From NCBI RefSeq assembly GCF_051628905.1, contig NZ_CP157575.1:2728001-2792000 (forward strand): a stretch of 64,000 bases of DNA, read 5' to 3'. Of the stretch, positions 17,219 through 27,239 are shown in pieces. Position 1 is the first letter of the stretch, and every line of letters starts with the position of its first letter. A program made the translations under genes and the position numbers. The DNA comes from Asaia sp037151935. Its GTDB lineage: Bacteria > Pseudomonadota > Alphaproteobacteria > Acetobacterales > Acetobacteraceae. The notes below the pieces were generated by a model. It was given only the letters and a program-made list of their open reading frames with translations. It ran no database searches and was not told the DNA's origin.

Positions 17219-17599
17219 ATGTCAGGAAGCGGGCGCATTCCCCTTGTGATTCAGGCAAGCGCAGAGCGAGATGGGCCCCCGACGTCCCGTGACGCTGGAA
17301 ACGGGGCGTTGTTGCGCCTTGCTCCTGAAACGGGCGGACAGAGCCTCTCGTCGTCCTGGCTTGTGAGCCGTGACGTGCCCGGCGCTATCGCCTTGAGGAG
17401 CCGGCATGGGGCCTCTTGCTTGTGCTGCCTGGGCCAAAATCCCCTGATAGCCGCGCTGCATCAGCTTTTCCTCGATCGCGTACGAGGCAGCTGTCCTTTG
17501 TACTCCTTTGTGGTGATTTCCTGTGCGGTGGATCGGAAAACTCATGTCAGGCAAATGCTGGAACAGGATGTTCTGGTCAGAGCGCGTTACGAATTTTAG
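17219..17599 (+). CDS. Small protein with CobW-like CxCC segment
   Basis: This is a 126-residue protein. The ATG at 17219 is fixed by an excellent AGGAAGGAG upstream. Residues 55-110 (SRHGASCLCCLGQNPLIAAL, then DRVRG and FVVISCAVD) resemble the stretch of CobW/COG0523 GTPases that holds the metal-binding CxCC motif and the strand after it. The P-loop and the rest of a GTPase are missing. It could be a degenerate or minimal relative that binds a metal, or the likeness could be superficial. It is divergent from the cobalamin-dependent metH. Function is not known. Confidence 0.6.
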   Translation: MSGSGRIPLVIQASAERDGPPTSRDAGNGALLRLAPETGGQSLSSSWLVSRDVPGAIALRSRHGASCLCCLGQNPLIAALHQLFLDRVRGSCPLYSFVVISCAVDRKTHVRQMLEQDVLVRARYEF

Positions 17600-17798
17600 A
17601 TGTTATGTATTTTAATGAGGGTTGTTCAGGAATTTACACAATATCGGTTACGGAATATGAAGAGATCAGGTGCGTAGTTCAGCAATTTCTATGACTTGAG
17701 ATAAAACTGGAAATTCCTGCTCGACACGAGGAGGGGTTTTTGCGCTATTCGGGCGGCCTGGAGTCTGAGCGGCTAAGTGAAACACAAGAGGAAGCTTC
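17600..17798. other. AT-rich intergenic stretch before the secretion/glycosylation block
   Basis: There is no gene here. The base composition is much richer in A and T than the flanks (for example TTTTAGATGTTATGTATTTT). It must carry the promoter of the operon starting at 17799; no clear -35/-10 pair can be picked. Confidence 0.4.
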
Positions 17799-20042
17799 GT
17801 GAAGCAACGTGATGGCCTCGCTGCGGACAGCGAAAACCAGAACCCCGTCTATATCCGATTGCGCGCTGCGATGGCGGCAGCAAAATATCACGGGCTGGAT
17901 CTCGATATCCGTGATTTCGCCGCAGAACCCGGTGAGGCATCTCCGTCTCCGGCTTCTCTGGCGCGCTGGCTGAATGAAAACGGTGCTGTCGCGAAGGGAA
18001 TGCGCATCAAATGGCGCTTTCTGGTGCGGATGCAGAATACGCCGCCAATCGTTCTGATGTTCCGCGATGGCTCCGCGGCTCTCATGGTGCGCGCCGACCC
18101 CGAAAAGAATATCGTCTGGCTGCGTGATCCGCTCGGCGATGAGGGCAGCATTCCTGTCGCAGTTGATGAACTGCGTCTCTCGCAGGTCTGGACGGGCGAT
18201 ATCCTGCTGGTGAAGCGGCGCAAGGATCTTTCAGAAGCAGACGCGCCTTTCGATCTGATGTGGTTCGCCAGAATTGTCATGCGTGAAAAGCAGTCGCTGC
18301 GTGACATTCTCTTCGCCTCGATGGTGCTGTCGATCCTGCAGATCTTCCCGGCGCTTATCGTGATGCAGGTCATCGACCGCGTGGTGAACTACCATTCGAT
18401 GTCGACGCTCGTGTCGATCACGGCCATCGTTGCTATTCTGAGTTTCTACGAAACGCTCCTGATGTATGGCCGCCGCGAGCTCACGCTTGTCATGACGACG
18501 CGTGTCGATACGCGTATTTCGCTTCACGCCTTCAACCGTCTTCTTGCCCTGCCGCTCGAATTCTACGAGCGTGAGCAGACGGGGCGTATTCTTGGCCGGT
18601 ACATGGCCATCTACAAGGTGCGCGACTTCCTGACCGGCAAGCTCATGTCCACCTTCCTGGATATGTTCACCCTGATCGTGATCCTGCCGATCCTGTTCCT
18701 GATGAGTTCGACGCTTGCCTGGCTGACCGTGGCCTGCGCGGGGCTCATCGGCTTGATCATCGTCATCTTCCTGCCGCCCATGACGCGCGTCTATAACAAG
18801 ATGATCAATGCCGAGATGGAGCGTTCTTCCATTCTCTATGAGACAATTGCCGGTATTCGCACCGTCAAGACGCTGGCCCTTGAGCCAACGCGCCGCGAGA
18901 AATGGGATGAGACGACCGCCGAAGTGATCCGCTGGAAGCTGGCTGCCGGGCGCATGCAGAACTGGCCTTCCACGCTCGTCATGCCGCTCGACATGTTTAT
19001 CAATCGTGGCATCATTCTCGTCGGCGCCTACCTCATCCTCTCAGGGTCGAGCAGTATCCAGCCCGGCGCACTCATGGCCTTCATGATGCTTGGCGGCCGT
19101 GTGGCGGCGCCACTGGTCGGGTTGGCCAAGATTCTGGAAGACGTCAACGAGGTCATGACGTCACTTGCAGAGGCAGGGCTTGTGTTGAATCAACCGACCG
19201 AAACCAAGGCGCTCACGTCCGGGCTTCGGCCCCCCATCAAGGGTGCGTTGTCGTTTTCCCAGGTCGATTTCAGCTATCCAGGCACCACGATCAAGGCGCT
19301 TAACGACGTCAATTTTGAAATTCCGGCAGGCACCATGCTCGGGCTTGTCGGCCGTTCGGGCTCAGGCAAGTCGACCGTCACGCGTCTGCTGCAGGGCGTG
19401 AGCCGCAACTATACCGGTTATCTGCGTCTCGATGGCGTAGAGTTGCGCGAAGTCAATCTTAGCCATCTGCGTCGTTCCTTCGGCGTCGTGCTTCAGGATA
19501 ACTTCCTGTTCCGCGGCTCAGTGCGAGACAACATCACGGCCGGGCGTCCCGGTTACACGATGGATGATGTCATTCGTGCCGCCCGTCTGGCGGGGGCCGA
19601 GGAATTCATCGATCGCATGCCCGCAGGCTACGACACGCCAATTGAGGAAGGATCGACCAACATCTCGGGTGGTCAGAGACAGCGTCTAGCGATTGCCCGC
19701 GCTGTGATCAGCGATCCCAAGCTCATGATCCTCGATGAGGCGACTTCCGCCCTCGATCCGGAAAGCGAAGCGCTGGTCAATGCCAATCTCCAGCGCATCG
19801 GCAAGGGCCGCACGATGGTGATCGTGTCTCACCGTCTGTCATCGCTGGTCGATTGTCATCAGATCTGCGTGATGGACAAGGGCAAGGTGGTCGATGTGGC
19901 CCCGCATGGCGTGCTGCTAGAACGGTGCGAGATCTATCGCATGCTCTGGATGCAGCAGAACCGTCATGAGCACAGGGCACGTGGTGGACAGAGCGATCAG
20001 ACCGACCAGAATGACGATCCCATGCTGATGGATGAGGAATAA
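17799..20042 (+). CDS. Type I secretion system ABC transporter/permease (HlyB type)
   Basis: This is a 747-residue half-transporter with an added N-terminal domain. Residues 10-150 resemble a C39 peptidase fold but contain no cysteine, so it is a non-cleaving C39-like domain, as in HlyB, where it helps dock RTX substrates. Residues about 165-450 hold the membrane helices (FASMVLSILQIFPALIVMQV, LDMFTLIVILPILFLMSSTL). The ATPase domain follows with Walker A GRSGSGKST near residue 518, signature SGGQRQR near 623 and Walker B LMILDEATSALD near 641. The gene is first in an operon: the HlyD gene starts 3 bp after its stop. The partner outer-membrane channel (TolC) is not in the window. Confidence 0.93.
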   Translation: MKQRDGLAADSENQNPVYIRLRAAMAAAKYHGLDLDIRDFAAEPGEASPSPASLARWLNENGAVAKGMRIKWRFLVRMQNTPPIVLMFRDGSAALMVRADPEKNIVWLRDPLGDEGSIPVAVDELRLSQVWTGDILLVKRRKDLSEADAPFDLMWFARIVMREKQSLRDILFASMVLSILQIFPALIVMQVIDRVVNYHSMSTLVSITAIVAILSFYETLLMYGRRELTLVMTTRVDTRISLHAFNRLLALPLEFYEREQTGRILGRYMAIYKVRDFLTGKLMSTFLDMFTLIVILPILFLMSSTLAWLTVACAGLIGLIIVIFLPPMTRVYNKMINAEMERSSILYETIAGIRTVKTLALEPTRREKWDETTAEVIRWKLAAGRMQNWPSTLVMPLDMFINRGIILVGAYLILSGSSSIQPGALMAFMMLGGRVAAPLVGLAKILEDVNEVMTSLAEAGLVLNQPTETKALTSGLRPPIKGALSFSQVDFSYPGTTIKALNDVNFEIPAGTMLGLVGRSGSGKSTVTRLLQGVSRNYTGYLRLDGVELREVNLSHLRRSFGVVLQDNFLFRGSVRDNITAGRPGYTMDDVIRAARLAGAEEFIDRMPAGYDTPIEEGSTNISGGQRQRLAIARAVISDPKLMILDEATSALDPESEALVNANLQRIGKGRTMVIVSHRLSSLVDCHQICVMDKGKVVDVAPHGVLLERCEIYRMLWMQQNRHEHRARGGQSDQTDQNDDPMLMDEE

Positions 20043-20045
20043 GCC

Positions 20046-21500
20046 GTGAGCAATAAGGATATTGTTCCCGAAAACGGGAAAGACGAAGGTCGTGAAATCC
20101 AGCCTCACGTACCTCGTCCGGCAGATGACCCGTTTGCTCAGCAGGGCATGCCGCTTGCTTTGCTCGAGTTCCATTCGCCCAGTGCCGCGATGGTCAACAT
20201 GCCGCCCACGGCATCGGCGCGCTACATCATCTGGATCGTCGGCGCAATGTTTCTGGCCGGGCTGACGGCGGCTTCCGTCTTTCCGCTCAACAAGGTGGTC
20301 AGCACGCCGGGCAGGCTGGTGGCTGTCGATCGTGATCTGATCATCCAGCCACTCGAAATGTCGATCATCCGGTCGATCGACGTCGAGCTCGGGCAGTATG
20401 TCAAGAAAGGCCAGGTTCTGGCCCATCTCGACCCGACGCTCTCAAAGGCCGATATCGTCAATCTGAAGGCGCAGCGAGATTCCTATCAGGCGACGCTGGC
20501 GCGCTTGCATGCCGAGGCGGATGGCAAGCCTTACACGCCCGATCTGAGCGATAGCTACTCGGTCCGCGAAGCCGCCTCTTATGAGCGTCGCAAAGCTGAG
20601 TATACTGCGAAGATCGCCCAGTTCGACCAGGAAATTGCGGCGCTACAGAGCCAAATAACCGGGGCGCTGGCGAGCGCGGCCATGCATCAAAGCCGTGGCC
20701 GCGTCGCCAATGAGGTTTTGCAGATGCGTCGCCGTCTTCAGGCCGATCAGGTAGGCAGCAAGCTTTCGACCCTTGGGGCGCAGAGCGAGTTGATGGATGC
20801 CGAACGTGCCCAGATCGAGGCACAGCAGACCGCGGCCTCGACGCGCGCGAAGCTCGCTGCAACTCAGGCTGAGCGTGACGCCTATACCCAGAACTGGAAG
20901 GCGCAGGTCTACACGCAGCTGACCGAAGTGCAGCATCACGTCGATGAGTCGGTGGGCGAATACGACAAGGCTGCGTTACGCAACAAGCTTGTATTACTCA
21001 AGGCACCCGATGATGGTGTGGTACTCAATATTGCCAAGCTGTCGGTAGGCTCGATCATCTCCCCGGCACAGATGCTGATGGCGATCGTTCCGACCGGCGC
21101 TGCTCTTGAAATGGAGGCGGTGCTGCGTGGTAACGATGCTGGCTTCGTAAAGCTGGGCGATCATGCTCTGCTGAAATTCTCGACCTTTCCCTACACGCAG
21201 TATGGGGGAGCTGAAGGCACTGTGCGTCTAATCAGCGCCGATTCCTTTACGCCGGGCGATATGAAAAGTGCTGCTTCGGGTCAGCCACCCTCCGGTGATG
21301 ACGATCCGTCACAGAGCGGCTTTTACCGCGTAAGACTTCGTATCGACCGTTACACGCTGCATGGCGTGCCGAGCTTCTTCCATCCGACGCCGGGCATGCC
21401 CGTTACGGCTGATATCCAGGTCGGCAAGCGCACGATGATGCAGTATTTCTTCAGCAAGTTCATTCCGGCAGCAACCAACGGGATGCGCGAGCCGTCTTGA
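20046..21500 (+). CDS. HlyD-family membrane fusion protein of the type I secretion system
   Basis: This is a 484-residue periplasmic adaptor with one N-terminal membrane helix (IIWIVGAMFLAGLTAASVF, about residues 58-78). A biotinyl-lipoyl-like half (MSIIRSIDVELGQYVKKGQV) and a long coiled coil rich in Ala, Gln and Glu follow. The second half-motif (LKAPDDGVVLNIAKLSVGS) and a C-terminal beta-barrel complete it. These proteins bridge the inner-membrane ABC transporter and TolC. The GTG start comes 3 bp after the upstream stop, so the two are translationally linked. Confidence 0.93.
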   Translation: MSNKDIVPENGKDEGREIQPHVPRPADDPFAQQGMPLALLEFHSPSAAMVNMPPTASARYIIWIVGAMFLAGLTAASVFPLNKVVSTPGRLVAVDRDLIIQPLEMSIIRSIDVELGQYVKKGQVLAHLDPTLSKADIVNLKAQRDSYQATLARLHAEADGKPYTPDLSDSYSVREAASYERRKAEYTAKIAQFDQEIAALQSQITGALASAAMHQSRGRVANEVLQMRRRLQADQVGSKLSTLGAQSELMDAERAQIEAQQTAASTRAKLAATQAERDAYTQNWKAQVYTQLTEVQHHVDESVGEYDKAALRNKLVLLKAPDDGVVLNIAKLSVGSIISPAQMLMAIVPTGAALEMEAVLRGNDAGFVKLGDHALLKFSTFPYTQYGGAEGTVRLISADSFTPGDMKSAASGQPPSGDDDPSQSGFYRVRLRIDRYTLHGVPSFFHPTPGMPVTADIQVGKRTMMQYFFSKFIPAATNGMREPS

Positions 21501-21520
21501 GCACGGCGGTTCTGCCGAAA

Positions 21521-21525
21521 AGGAG
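21521..21525 (+). promoter_or_regulatory. Ribosome binding site that fixes a TTG start
   Basis: AGGAG lies 6 nt before the TTG at 21532. No ATG or GTG of the Sel1 gene is equally well placed. Confidence 0.7.
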
Positions 21526-21531
21526 AGTGGG

Positions 21532-23289
21532 TTGGCTCTGAAGACACGTCTGGCATCGATAGTCTCGCGTGATGCCCGACTCAAACAGGCGATTGACCAG
21601 ATCGAGTCCGGCGAAAATGTGGTTCAGGGCTTCACGGCTCTGGGTCAGCTGGCTCAGCAAGGCAATGTCGAGGCCCAGTACCGCACAGGCAAGGCCTATC
21701 TCGAGGGTTGGGGGACGCCGCCAAGCCTCGAGGACGGTACGCGCTGGATACGCAAGGCGGCAGAAGCTGGCCATGTTCAGGCGAGAGTGACTCTTGCCAC
21801 GCTCTACCTCGTTGGTTTCCCGGAAGATTTCGATGAAAATCGCCCTAGCATCATGCGTGATGGCAAGGAGCGGCCGCGTGTTCCCGATTTTGTAAAATCC
21901 GCTCATTGGAGTCGTCTCGCCGCTGAAGCGGGACAGCCCGATGCACAGGCTCTGCTGGGCTACGTCCTGACCAATGGGCCAGAAGAACTGCGCGATCTTG
22001 CACAGGCACGCGACTGGTACGAAAAAGCGGCTGCCGCCAATTCCGCGCAAGGTCATCTTGGTCTTGGGATGGCGCTCCACACCGATCCGCAATCAGCGGA
22101 CGATCTTGAGCGCGGCACAGCCCAGCTGATCCTCGCAGCCGATGCCGGTCTTGCGACGGCATATTACTTTCTTGGCTGGATCAATGAGCAGGGGATTGGC
22201 CAGGCACAGGATTTTGCCGCTGCCGCCCGTTATTTCGAAAAAGCGGCCGAGCGCGGCATCGTTCAGGCCCAGACCCGATTTGCGCTCTATCTTCTCCAGG
22301 GTAAAGGCGTCGCGCGTCGGCTCGACAGGGCGGAAACCTGGCTTCGCCGGGCGGCTCTGGGAAAAGACGCAGAGGCCGCCGCCCTTCTTGGCGATCTGCA
22401 TGTCCGGGGCGAGGACATGGCCCCGAATTATCTCGAAGCGGCCATGTGGTATCAGGTTGCGGCAGAGCTGGGTCACGGCCCTGCGGCAAGAGGGCTCGGT
22501 CTGCTTTATCTGACTGGCACCGGCGTACACCGAGACCCCGATGAAGCCGCCAAGTGGTTTCGCGTCTCCGCTGAGTGCGGCGATCGCGTTGCCGATGCCG
22601 ATCTCGGTAATCTGGCGCTTACCGGGATCGGGTCCGAAGAAGGCCGGCGGGCCATGCAGAAGCGTTTTCTTCAGGCAGCCGAGAATGGCGATCTGGTCGG
22701 TGCGTTCAATGTCGGTGTCTGCTATGCCGAAGGTGTCGGCACCGAGCGCGACGAGGTGAGGGCGGCTTACTGGATGCAACGTGCCGCGGATGGCGTCGTG
22801 AATGCGCAATACTGGCTTGGGCGCATGTATCTCGAAGGGCGTGGCCTCGAAGAGGATATCGGCCTCGCCATCGACTGGCTTGGTAAGGCTGCCAGCGCGC
22901 GCATGACCGAGGCCATGATCCTGCTTGCTCAGATTCTGGTTTCCGGCCGGGCGCCCGGAGGCAAGGATCACGCCAGTGCTCTCGTTCTGTATCGCGATGC
23001 CGCTGCTCTCGGGAGTGTCGAGGCCATGTTTGCCGCAGGGGCAATGCTGGGAGGGGGGCATGACGTGGCTGTCGATCGGCACGAGGCGCAGCGCTGCTTC
23101 CGCTCTGCCGCAGAACGCGGTCACGCATTGGGGCAGCTGATGCTTGGCCGCTATCTGAAGCGCGGTCTTGCGGGCGAGGTCAATCCTGTGGAAGCGCGGA
23201 TCTGGCTGGAGCGTGCCCAGGCACAGGGCGTTTCCGATGCCGAGGCAGAACTGGCAAAGCTCGAACGACGTCTGGGTGGGCGTGTCTGA
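21532..23289 (+). CDS. Sel1-repeat (SLR) protein
   Basis: The 585 residues are built almost wholly of about fourteen Sel1-like repeats of around 36 residues, with the family pattern A...LG.LYL.G.GV..D...A..WF..AAE.G (for example GLLYLTGTGVHRDPDEAAKW). SLR solenoids hold protein complexes together, and bacterial members often act in surface, secretion or signalling systems. No signal peptide is visible, so it is probably cytoplasmic. The TTG start is supported by a strong ribosome binding site. The gene follows the HlyD gene by 31 bp and overlaps the start of the glycosyltransferase gene by 8 bp, so it belongs to the same operon. Confidence 0.9.
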   Translation: MALKTRLASIVSRDARLKQAIDQIESGENVVQGFTALGQLAQQGNVEAQYRTGKAYLEGWGTPPSLEDGTRWIRKAAEAGHVQARVTLATLYLVGFPEDFDENRPSIMRDGKERPRVPDFVKSAHWSRLAAEAGQPDAQALLGYVLTNGPEELRDLAQARDWYEKAAAANSAQGHLGLGMALHTDPQSADDLERGTAQLILAADAGLATAYYFLGWINEQGIGQAQDFAAAARYFEKAAERGIVQAQTRFALYLLQGKGVARRLDRAETWLRRAALGKDAEAAALLGDLHVRGEDMAPNYLEAAMWYQVAAELGHGPAARGLGLLYLTGTGVHRDPDEAAKWFRVSAECGDRVADADLGNLALTGIGSEEGRRAMQKRFLQAAENGDLVGAFNVGVCYAEGVGTERDEVRAAYWMQRAADGVVNAQYWLGRMYLEGRGLEEDIGLAIDWLGKAASARMTEAMILLAQILVSGRAPGGKDHASALVLYRDAAALGSVEAMFAAGAMLGGGHDVAVDRHEAQRCFRSAAERGHALGQLMLGRYLKRGLAGEVNPVEARIWLERAQAQGVSDAEAELAKLERRLGGRV

Positions 23290-26191
23290 ACGGCCGCGGC
23301 CTCAGGCGAGACGGCCACCTCCTGTCGAATCCGGCTATGGCCATGTTGTCACGGCCAAAGATCGTGCTGAGTGGCAGAGATGGCACGATGCCAGAGCGCA
23401 GGAGGCTTATCGCCTTGGCACCGATGCCGTGCAGGCCGGTGACCAGGTTCAGGCGCTCTACTGGCTTGGGCGTGCCGCACGCATGGCCCGTCACGACCCC
23501 AATGTCATTTTTGCTTACGGCATGGCCCTTCTCTCTGCCGAGCGCTGGGCTCACGCTCATGAGGCCCTGACGTGGATCACAGAGCGTTTCATCATGCGCA
23601 AGGCGCATGTTGGCCGGGCGATTGCCTTGTCTCATATGGATCGGCTCGAAGACGCGGTAGAAGTCTTCGGGAAAATGCTTGGGCACTATGCGCCAGCCCA
23701 GGAAGTCCGGCCCTGGATCCTGTTTTTCACGGCAAGATCGGGCCGTCCCGGCTGGTGTGCCACCAGTAATGAGGGAATCGTGCAGGGGGAGGCGCCGGCG
23801 CCTGTCAGGATCGAGCTGGACGGGCAGGTCGTTGCAGAGGATGCGTCGCTTCCTCATGTCCTGCCAGAGAGCTGGAAGACAGCCCGAAGCCTGACCGTCA
23901 CGATGGGCGACGAAGGGCTCTACGGGTCGCCGATTTCACTGGGCGCCATCAGAACCGTTCAGGGCTTTGCCACCATACGCAACCATCGTCTCGAGGGCTG
24001 GATCTGGTATCCGGCAGACCCGGATTTCACACCTCATGTTCTTATTGACGCGGGTGAGGAACGGTTCGACCTGATCGCGACACAGATCGAGCATGAGGCT
24101 CGCCTCGAGAAGCCTCTCGCGCGACCGCGCCATTTCGATATCCCGCTTTCCGAGTTGCCGAGAGTGGAGATCTCGCTTGCCGACCGCTACGGCATTCCTC
24201 TCACCGGTAGTCCGATCGGCCCTGTGGTCATGGACCTGCTCGATCAGGGGTGTATTCCTGCGCGTCCAGGACGAAAGAAGTCACACGTAAAACCGCAGAT
24301 CGCGTTGCGTTCACCGGGATGTCTGATCGTAATTCCCGCCTATCGGGATGCGCTTCTGACCAAAGCCTGCATCGAGGCCGTTCTTCTGGATGGCCACGAT
24401 GACGTGGAATGTCTGGTTGTCGATGACGCGTCACCCGAGCCAGCCTTGACTGCTTATCTCGACTTGATGGCGCGAGACGGGTCGATCACGCTCATTCGGC
24501 ATAAGAAAAATCGTGGTTTTACGGCGAGTGCAAATGCTGGGCTCGTGGAGGCAGGAGGCCGCGACGTCATTCTGCTTAATAGCGATGCACTCTTGCCGCG
24601 AAGCGGAGTGGGGCGTCTACGCGCCTGGCTCGACCGTGATGAAAAAATCGGGACCGTTACGCCGTTTTCGAACGATGCCACGATCCTCTCTTATCCTTCG
24701 GTCAGCAGACCTAACCCGACCCCGGATTTGGCAACCGGTCGGGCGACCGATCGGATTTTCGCTTCTCTTCCTTCTACGAGATTGATCGATTTACCGACGG
24801 GGAACGGTTTCTGCATGGCGATACGAGGTGATTGCCTGCGTCAGGTAGGCCTGCTCAATACAGAGATCTTCGCCCAGGGCTACGGAGAGGAAAACGACTT
24901 CTGTTGCCGGGCGACTGCGTTGGGATGGCGGCATGTGGCCGCGACCGATCTCTTCGTACGCCACGTGGGTTCGGTCTCGTTTGGCCGCACCCGCAGCCTG
25001 CTGCTTGAGCGTAATCTGCACATGCTCAACCTGCTTCATCCTGGCTACGAACGGGATGTCGCTGCGTTCATCAAGGCCGATCCGCTGGCCCTCGTGCGGC
25101 GTAATGTCGGTCTCGTACGTATGATCACCCGCCGTAAGACAGCCAGCTCGTGCCTGATTATTGTGACTCACGATTCCGGTGGCGGTGTCGAGCGTGTGGT
25201 GCAGCAGCGACGCGCGGAAGCGGAAAAATCCGGAACTCAGGTTCTTGTTCTTCGCCCGCACCAGACAGGCTGTCGCATCGAGGATTGCGGCGGGGACGTC
25301 ACGAATCTGGTTTTCGGTTTGCCTCATGAGTGGCTTGATTTCGTCACGATCCTGCGGCGCATGAAAGCAGCTCGCATCGAGTGGCATCATCTGCTTGGGC
25401 ATGCTCCCGGTATGGAAGACCTGGCAGCGGCGCTCGAGCTGAAATGGGATGTCGTGTTGCACGACTATATCTGGTTTTGCCCGCGCATCTGTCTGGTCGG
25501 CCCTAACCAGCGTTATTGCGGTGAACCGTCGATTGCCGGGTGCGAGAGCTGTGTCGCGCAGCAGGGTTCGCTGATCGACGGCGATCTCTCGGTATCGGAA
25601 CTCGTGGCCCGTTCAGGCAAGGTATTGCATGGGGCGAATACGGTCATTGCCGGGTCGCATGATCTTCAGCGTCGCATGCGTCGCCATTTTCCTGGCCTTG
25701 AGGTGGCCACTCAGCCGCTCGAAGAGGCTGACTATCCCCCGCTCAGATCAGCTCGGCCGCGGGATCATCGACGCCGTCGCATCTGTGTGCCCGGCGCGAT
25801 CGGCAAGGAAAAAGGCTTCGATATCGTCTTGCAACTTGCAGAAGACGCAGCGCGGCGCAGTCTGCCGCTCGATTACGTGATTGCGGGTTATTCGATCGAC
25901 GATGAACGGCTCATAGCGACAGGCCATGCGATGGTTTCCGGTGAGTACAGAGAAGACGAAGCCATCCGCGTCATAAACTCTTTTGACTGCGATCTCGGTC
26001 TTATTCCTTCTGTCTGGCCTGAAACCTGGTGTTTTGCTCTTTCCAACTTGTGGAGCGCCGGATTGAAAGCTGTCAGTTTCGATCTGGGAGCGCAGTCCGA
26101 ACGTATCCAGAGAACCGGTAGGGGGGCAGTGGTGCCTCTCGGTATGCCAGTGTCATTATTGAGTAATTTCTTGCTACACTTATCACATTGA
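23282..26191 (+). CDS. Two-domain glycosyltransferase (GT2 plus GT4-like) with TPR-like N-terminus
   Basis: This is a protein of about 969 residues. The first 110 or so residues look TPR-like (ALYWLGRAARMARHDPNVIF). A linker domain of about 230 residues follows. A GT2 domain starts near residue 345 (CLIVIPAYRDALLTKACIEA, LVVDDASPEP, LLNSDALLP with the DxD-like metal site, LPTGNGFCMAIRG, EENDFCCRA). From about residue 622 a second transferase of GT-B/GT4 character follows (THDSGGGVERVVQQRRAEAE, LHDYIWFCPRI, VPGAIGKEKGFDIVLQLAED). Such tandem enzymes add two successive sugars to a glycan or protein. The GTG at 23282, overlapping the Sel1 stop, is the likely start; GTG 23276 is possible. Confidence 0.85.
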   Translation: MSERPRPQARRPPPVESGYGHVVTAKDRAEWQRWHDARAQEAYRLGTDAVQAGDQVQALYWLGRAARMARHDPNVIFAYGMALLSAERWAHAHEALTWITERFIMRKAHVGRAIALSHMDRLEDAVEVFGKMLGHYAPAQEVRPWILFFTARSGRPGWCATSNEGIVQGEAPAPVRIELDGQVVAEDASLPHVLPESWKTARSLTVTMGDEGLYGSPISLGAIRTVQGFATIRNHRLEGWIWYPADPDFTPHVLIDAGEERFDLIATQIEHEARLEKPLARPRHFDIPLSELPRVEISLADRYGIPLTGSPIGPVVMDLLDQGCIPARPGRKKSHVKPQIALRSPGCLIVIPAYRDALLTKACIEAVLLDGHDDVECLVVDDASPEPALTAYLDLMARDGSITLIRHKKNRGFTASANAGLVEAGGRDVILLNSDALLPRSGVGRLRAWLDRDEKIGTVTPFSNDATILSYPSVSRPNPTPDLATGRATDRIFASLPSTRLIDLPTGNGFCMAIRGDCLRQVGLLNTEIFAQGYGEENDFCCRATALGWRHVAATDLFVRHVGSVSFGRTRSLLLERNLHMLNLLHPGYERDVAAFIKADPLALVRRNVGLVRMITRRKTASSCLIIVTHDSGGGVERVVQQRRAEAEKSGTQVLVLRPHQTGCRIEDCGGDVTNLVFGLPHEWLDFVTILRRMKAARIEWHHLLGHAPGMEDLAAALELKWDVVLHDYIWFCPRICLVGPNQRYCGEPSIAGCESCVAQQGSLIDGDLSVSELVARSGKVLHGANTVIAGSHDLQRRMRRHFPGLEVATQPLEEADYPPLRSARPRDHRRRRICVPGAIGKEKGFDIVLQLAEDAARRSLPLDYVIAGYSIDDERLIATGHAMVSGEYREDEAIRVINSFDCDLGLIPSVWPETWCFALSNLWSAGLKAVSFDLGAQSERIQRTGRGAVVPLGMPVSLLSNFLLHLSH

Positions 26192-26315
26192 AGGATACGA
26201 CTTTAAGAGTTCCATATCAGATGATATAGCTTGCGAAATTTCTTAACGAGATGTGACCAGCTTCGGTCTACCTGCATCTTTTCTACAAGTTCAATTGAGT
26301 GGTGGGTAAGTATAG

Positions 26316-27239
26316 ATGTCTAACTCGACGAGTTCTCCCGGGCAGGATCAGGTAGTTCAGCTCAAGGTCCATGGGTCTTTGATGACATTTGACGCGGGGT
26401 TGTACTGTGTTTTTCTGCCCGCCGAATATGCGTCGCAATCCGTCAATGGCTACCCCGCTGTAACCGTCACGCAAGCGCCGAACATGCCTGCCGGCATCGT
26501 GTCCATCACCACGATCGATGACGACGGTGTGATCAGCGCCAGTCATGGCGCAGGCGCAGGGGCTGCTCTGGTACGTGTGTCGCGCGGTCCTGCCCAAATC
26601 CTCGTCACGACCTATCAGGCGCCCGATAGCACCCTGCCTGCGCCGGGCATTCAGGTCGCTCGTCTTTCCGGTGAGCCTGTCGCTCCTGCGGCGGCGCAAG
26701 GTGCTGTGGCCCCCGCGCAGGGCGCAGCACCGGCTCAGGCAGTTCATCCCGATTTCAAGCCGGAAGTGGCCGCTCATGTTCAGCGCCGCGGCGACGTCTT
26801 GGCGTCAATCGGCGAATGGATGGGTGAACCCGACAGCCAGAACTGGATCGAGGGTTTCGGCATTGCCCCGCAGAGCCTCGTTGCCCCTGAAGATATCGAA
26901 TATCAGGCTGTGCTGGGCAAGGGATGGCTCTCTCCATGGGCCGAGGCCGGTCAGTATTGCGGCTCGCGCGGTATGGCCCTGCCAATTCTCGGTCTCTGCA
27001 TCCGCCTGAAGAACGGAGCGGAAGAGAAATTCGATCTGGTCGTGCACGCCACCTTCACCGACGGTACACGTCTTGGTCCGGTTTCCGGTGGCGAAACGCT
27101 TGAGGCTGAATCCCTGGCTCCGCTTGAGGCATTCCGTCTCGAAATCCTGCCGCGTACGGCAGGTCTCGAAACCGGCAGCGCAGCTGCGGGCAAAGCAGCC
27201 AAAAAGCCCTCTTCCCGTAAAAAAACTTCGGAGGTCTGA
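26316..27239 (+). CDS. Protein of unknown function within the secretion/glycosylation block
   Basis: The 307 residues are not recognised. The N-terminal 130 residues appear beta-rich (VVQLKVHGSLMTFDAGLYCV). An Ala/Pro-rich linker follows (about 132-150, APAAAQGAVAPAQGAAPAQA). Residues 160-285 form a second globular part (NWIEGFGIAPQSLVAPEDIE, YCGSRGMALPILGLCIRLKN). The end is a Lys/Ser-rich tail (AAKKPSSRKKTSEV). There is no signal peptide. It is separated from the preceding gene by 124 AT-rich bases, so it may have its own promoter. It lies between two glycosyltransferase genes on the same strand, so a role in glycan assembly or substrate binding is a guess from position. Confidence 0.65.
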   Translation: MSNSTSSPGQDQVVQLKVHGSLMTFDAGLYCVFLPAEYASQSVNGYPAVTVTQAPNMPAGIVSITTIDDDGVISASHGAGAGAALVRVSRGPAQILVTTYQAPDSTLPAPGIQVARLSGEPVAPAAAQGAVAPAQGAAPAQAVHPDFKPEVAAHVQRRGDVLASIGEWMGEPDSQNWIEGFGIAPQSLVAPEDIEYQAVLGKGWLSPWAEAGQYCGSRGMALPILGLCIRLKNGAEEKFDLVVHATFTDGTRLGPVSGGETLEAESLAPLEAFRLEILPRTAGLETGSAAAGKAAKKPSSRKKTSEV

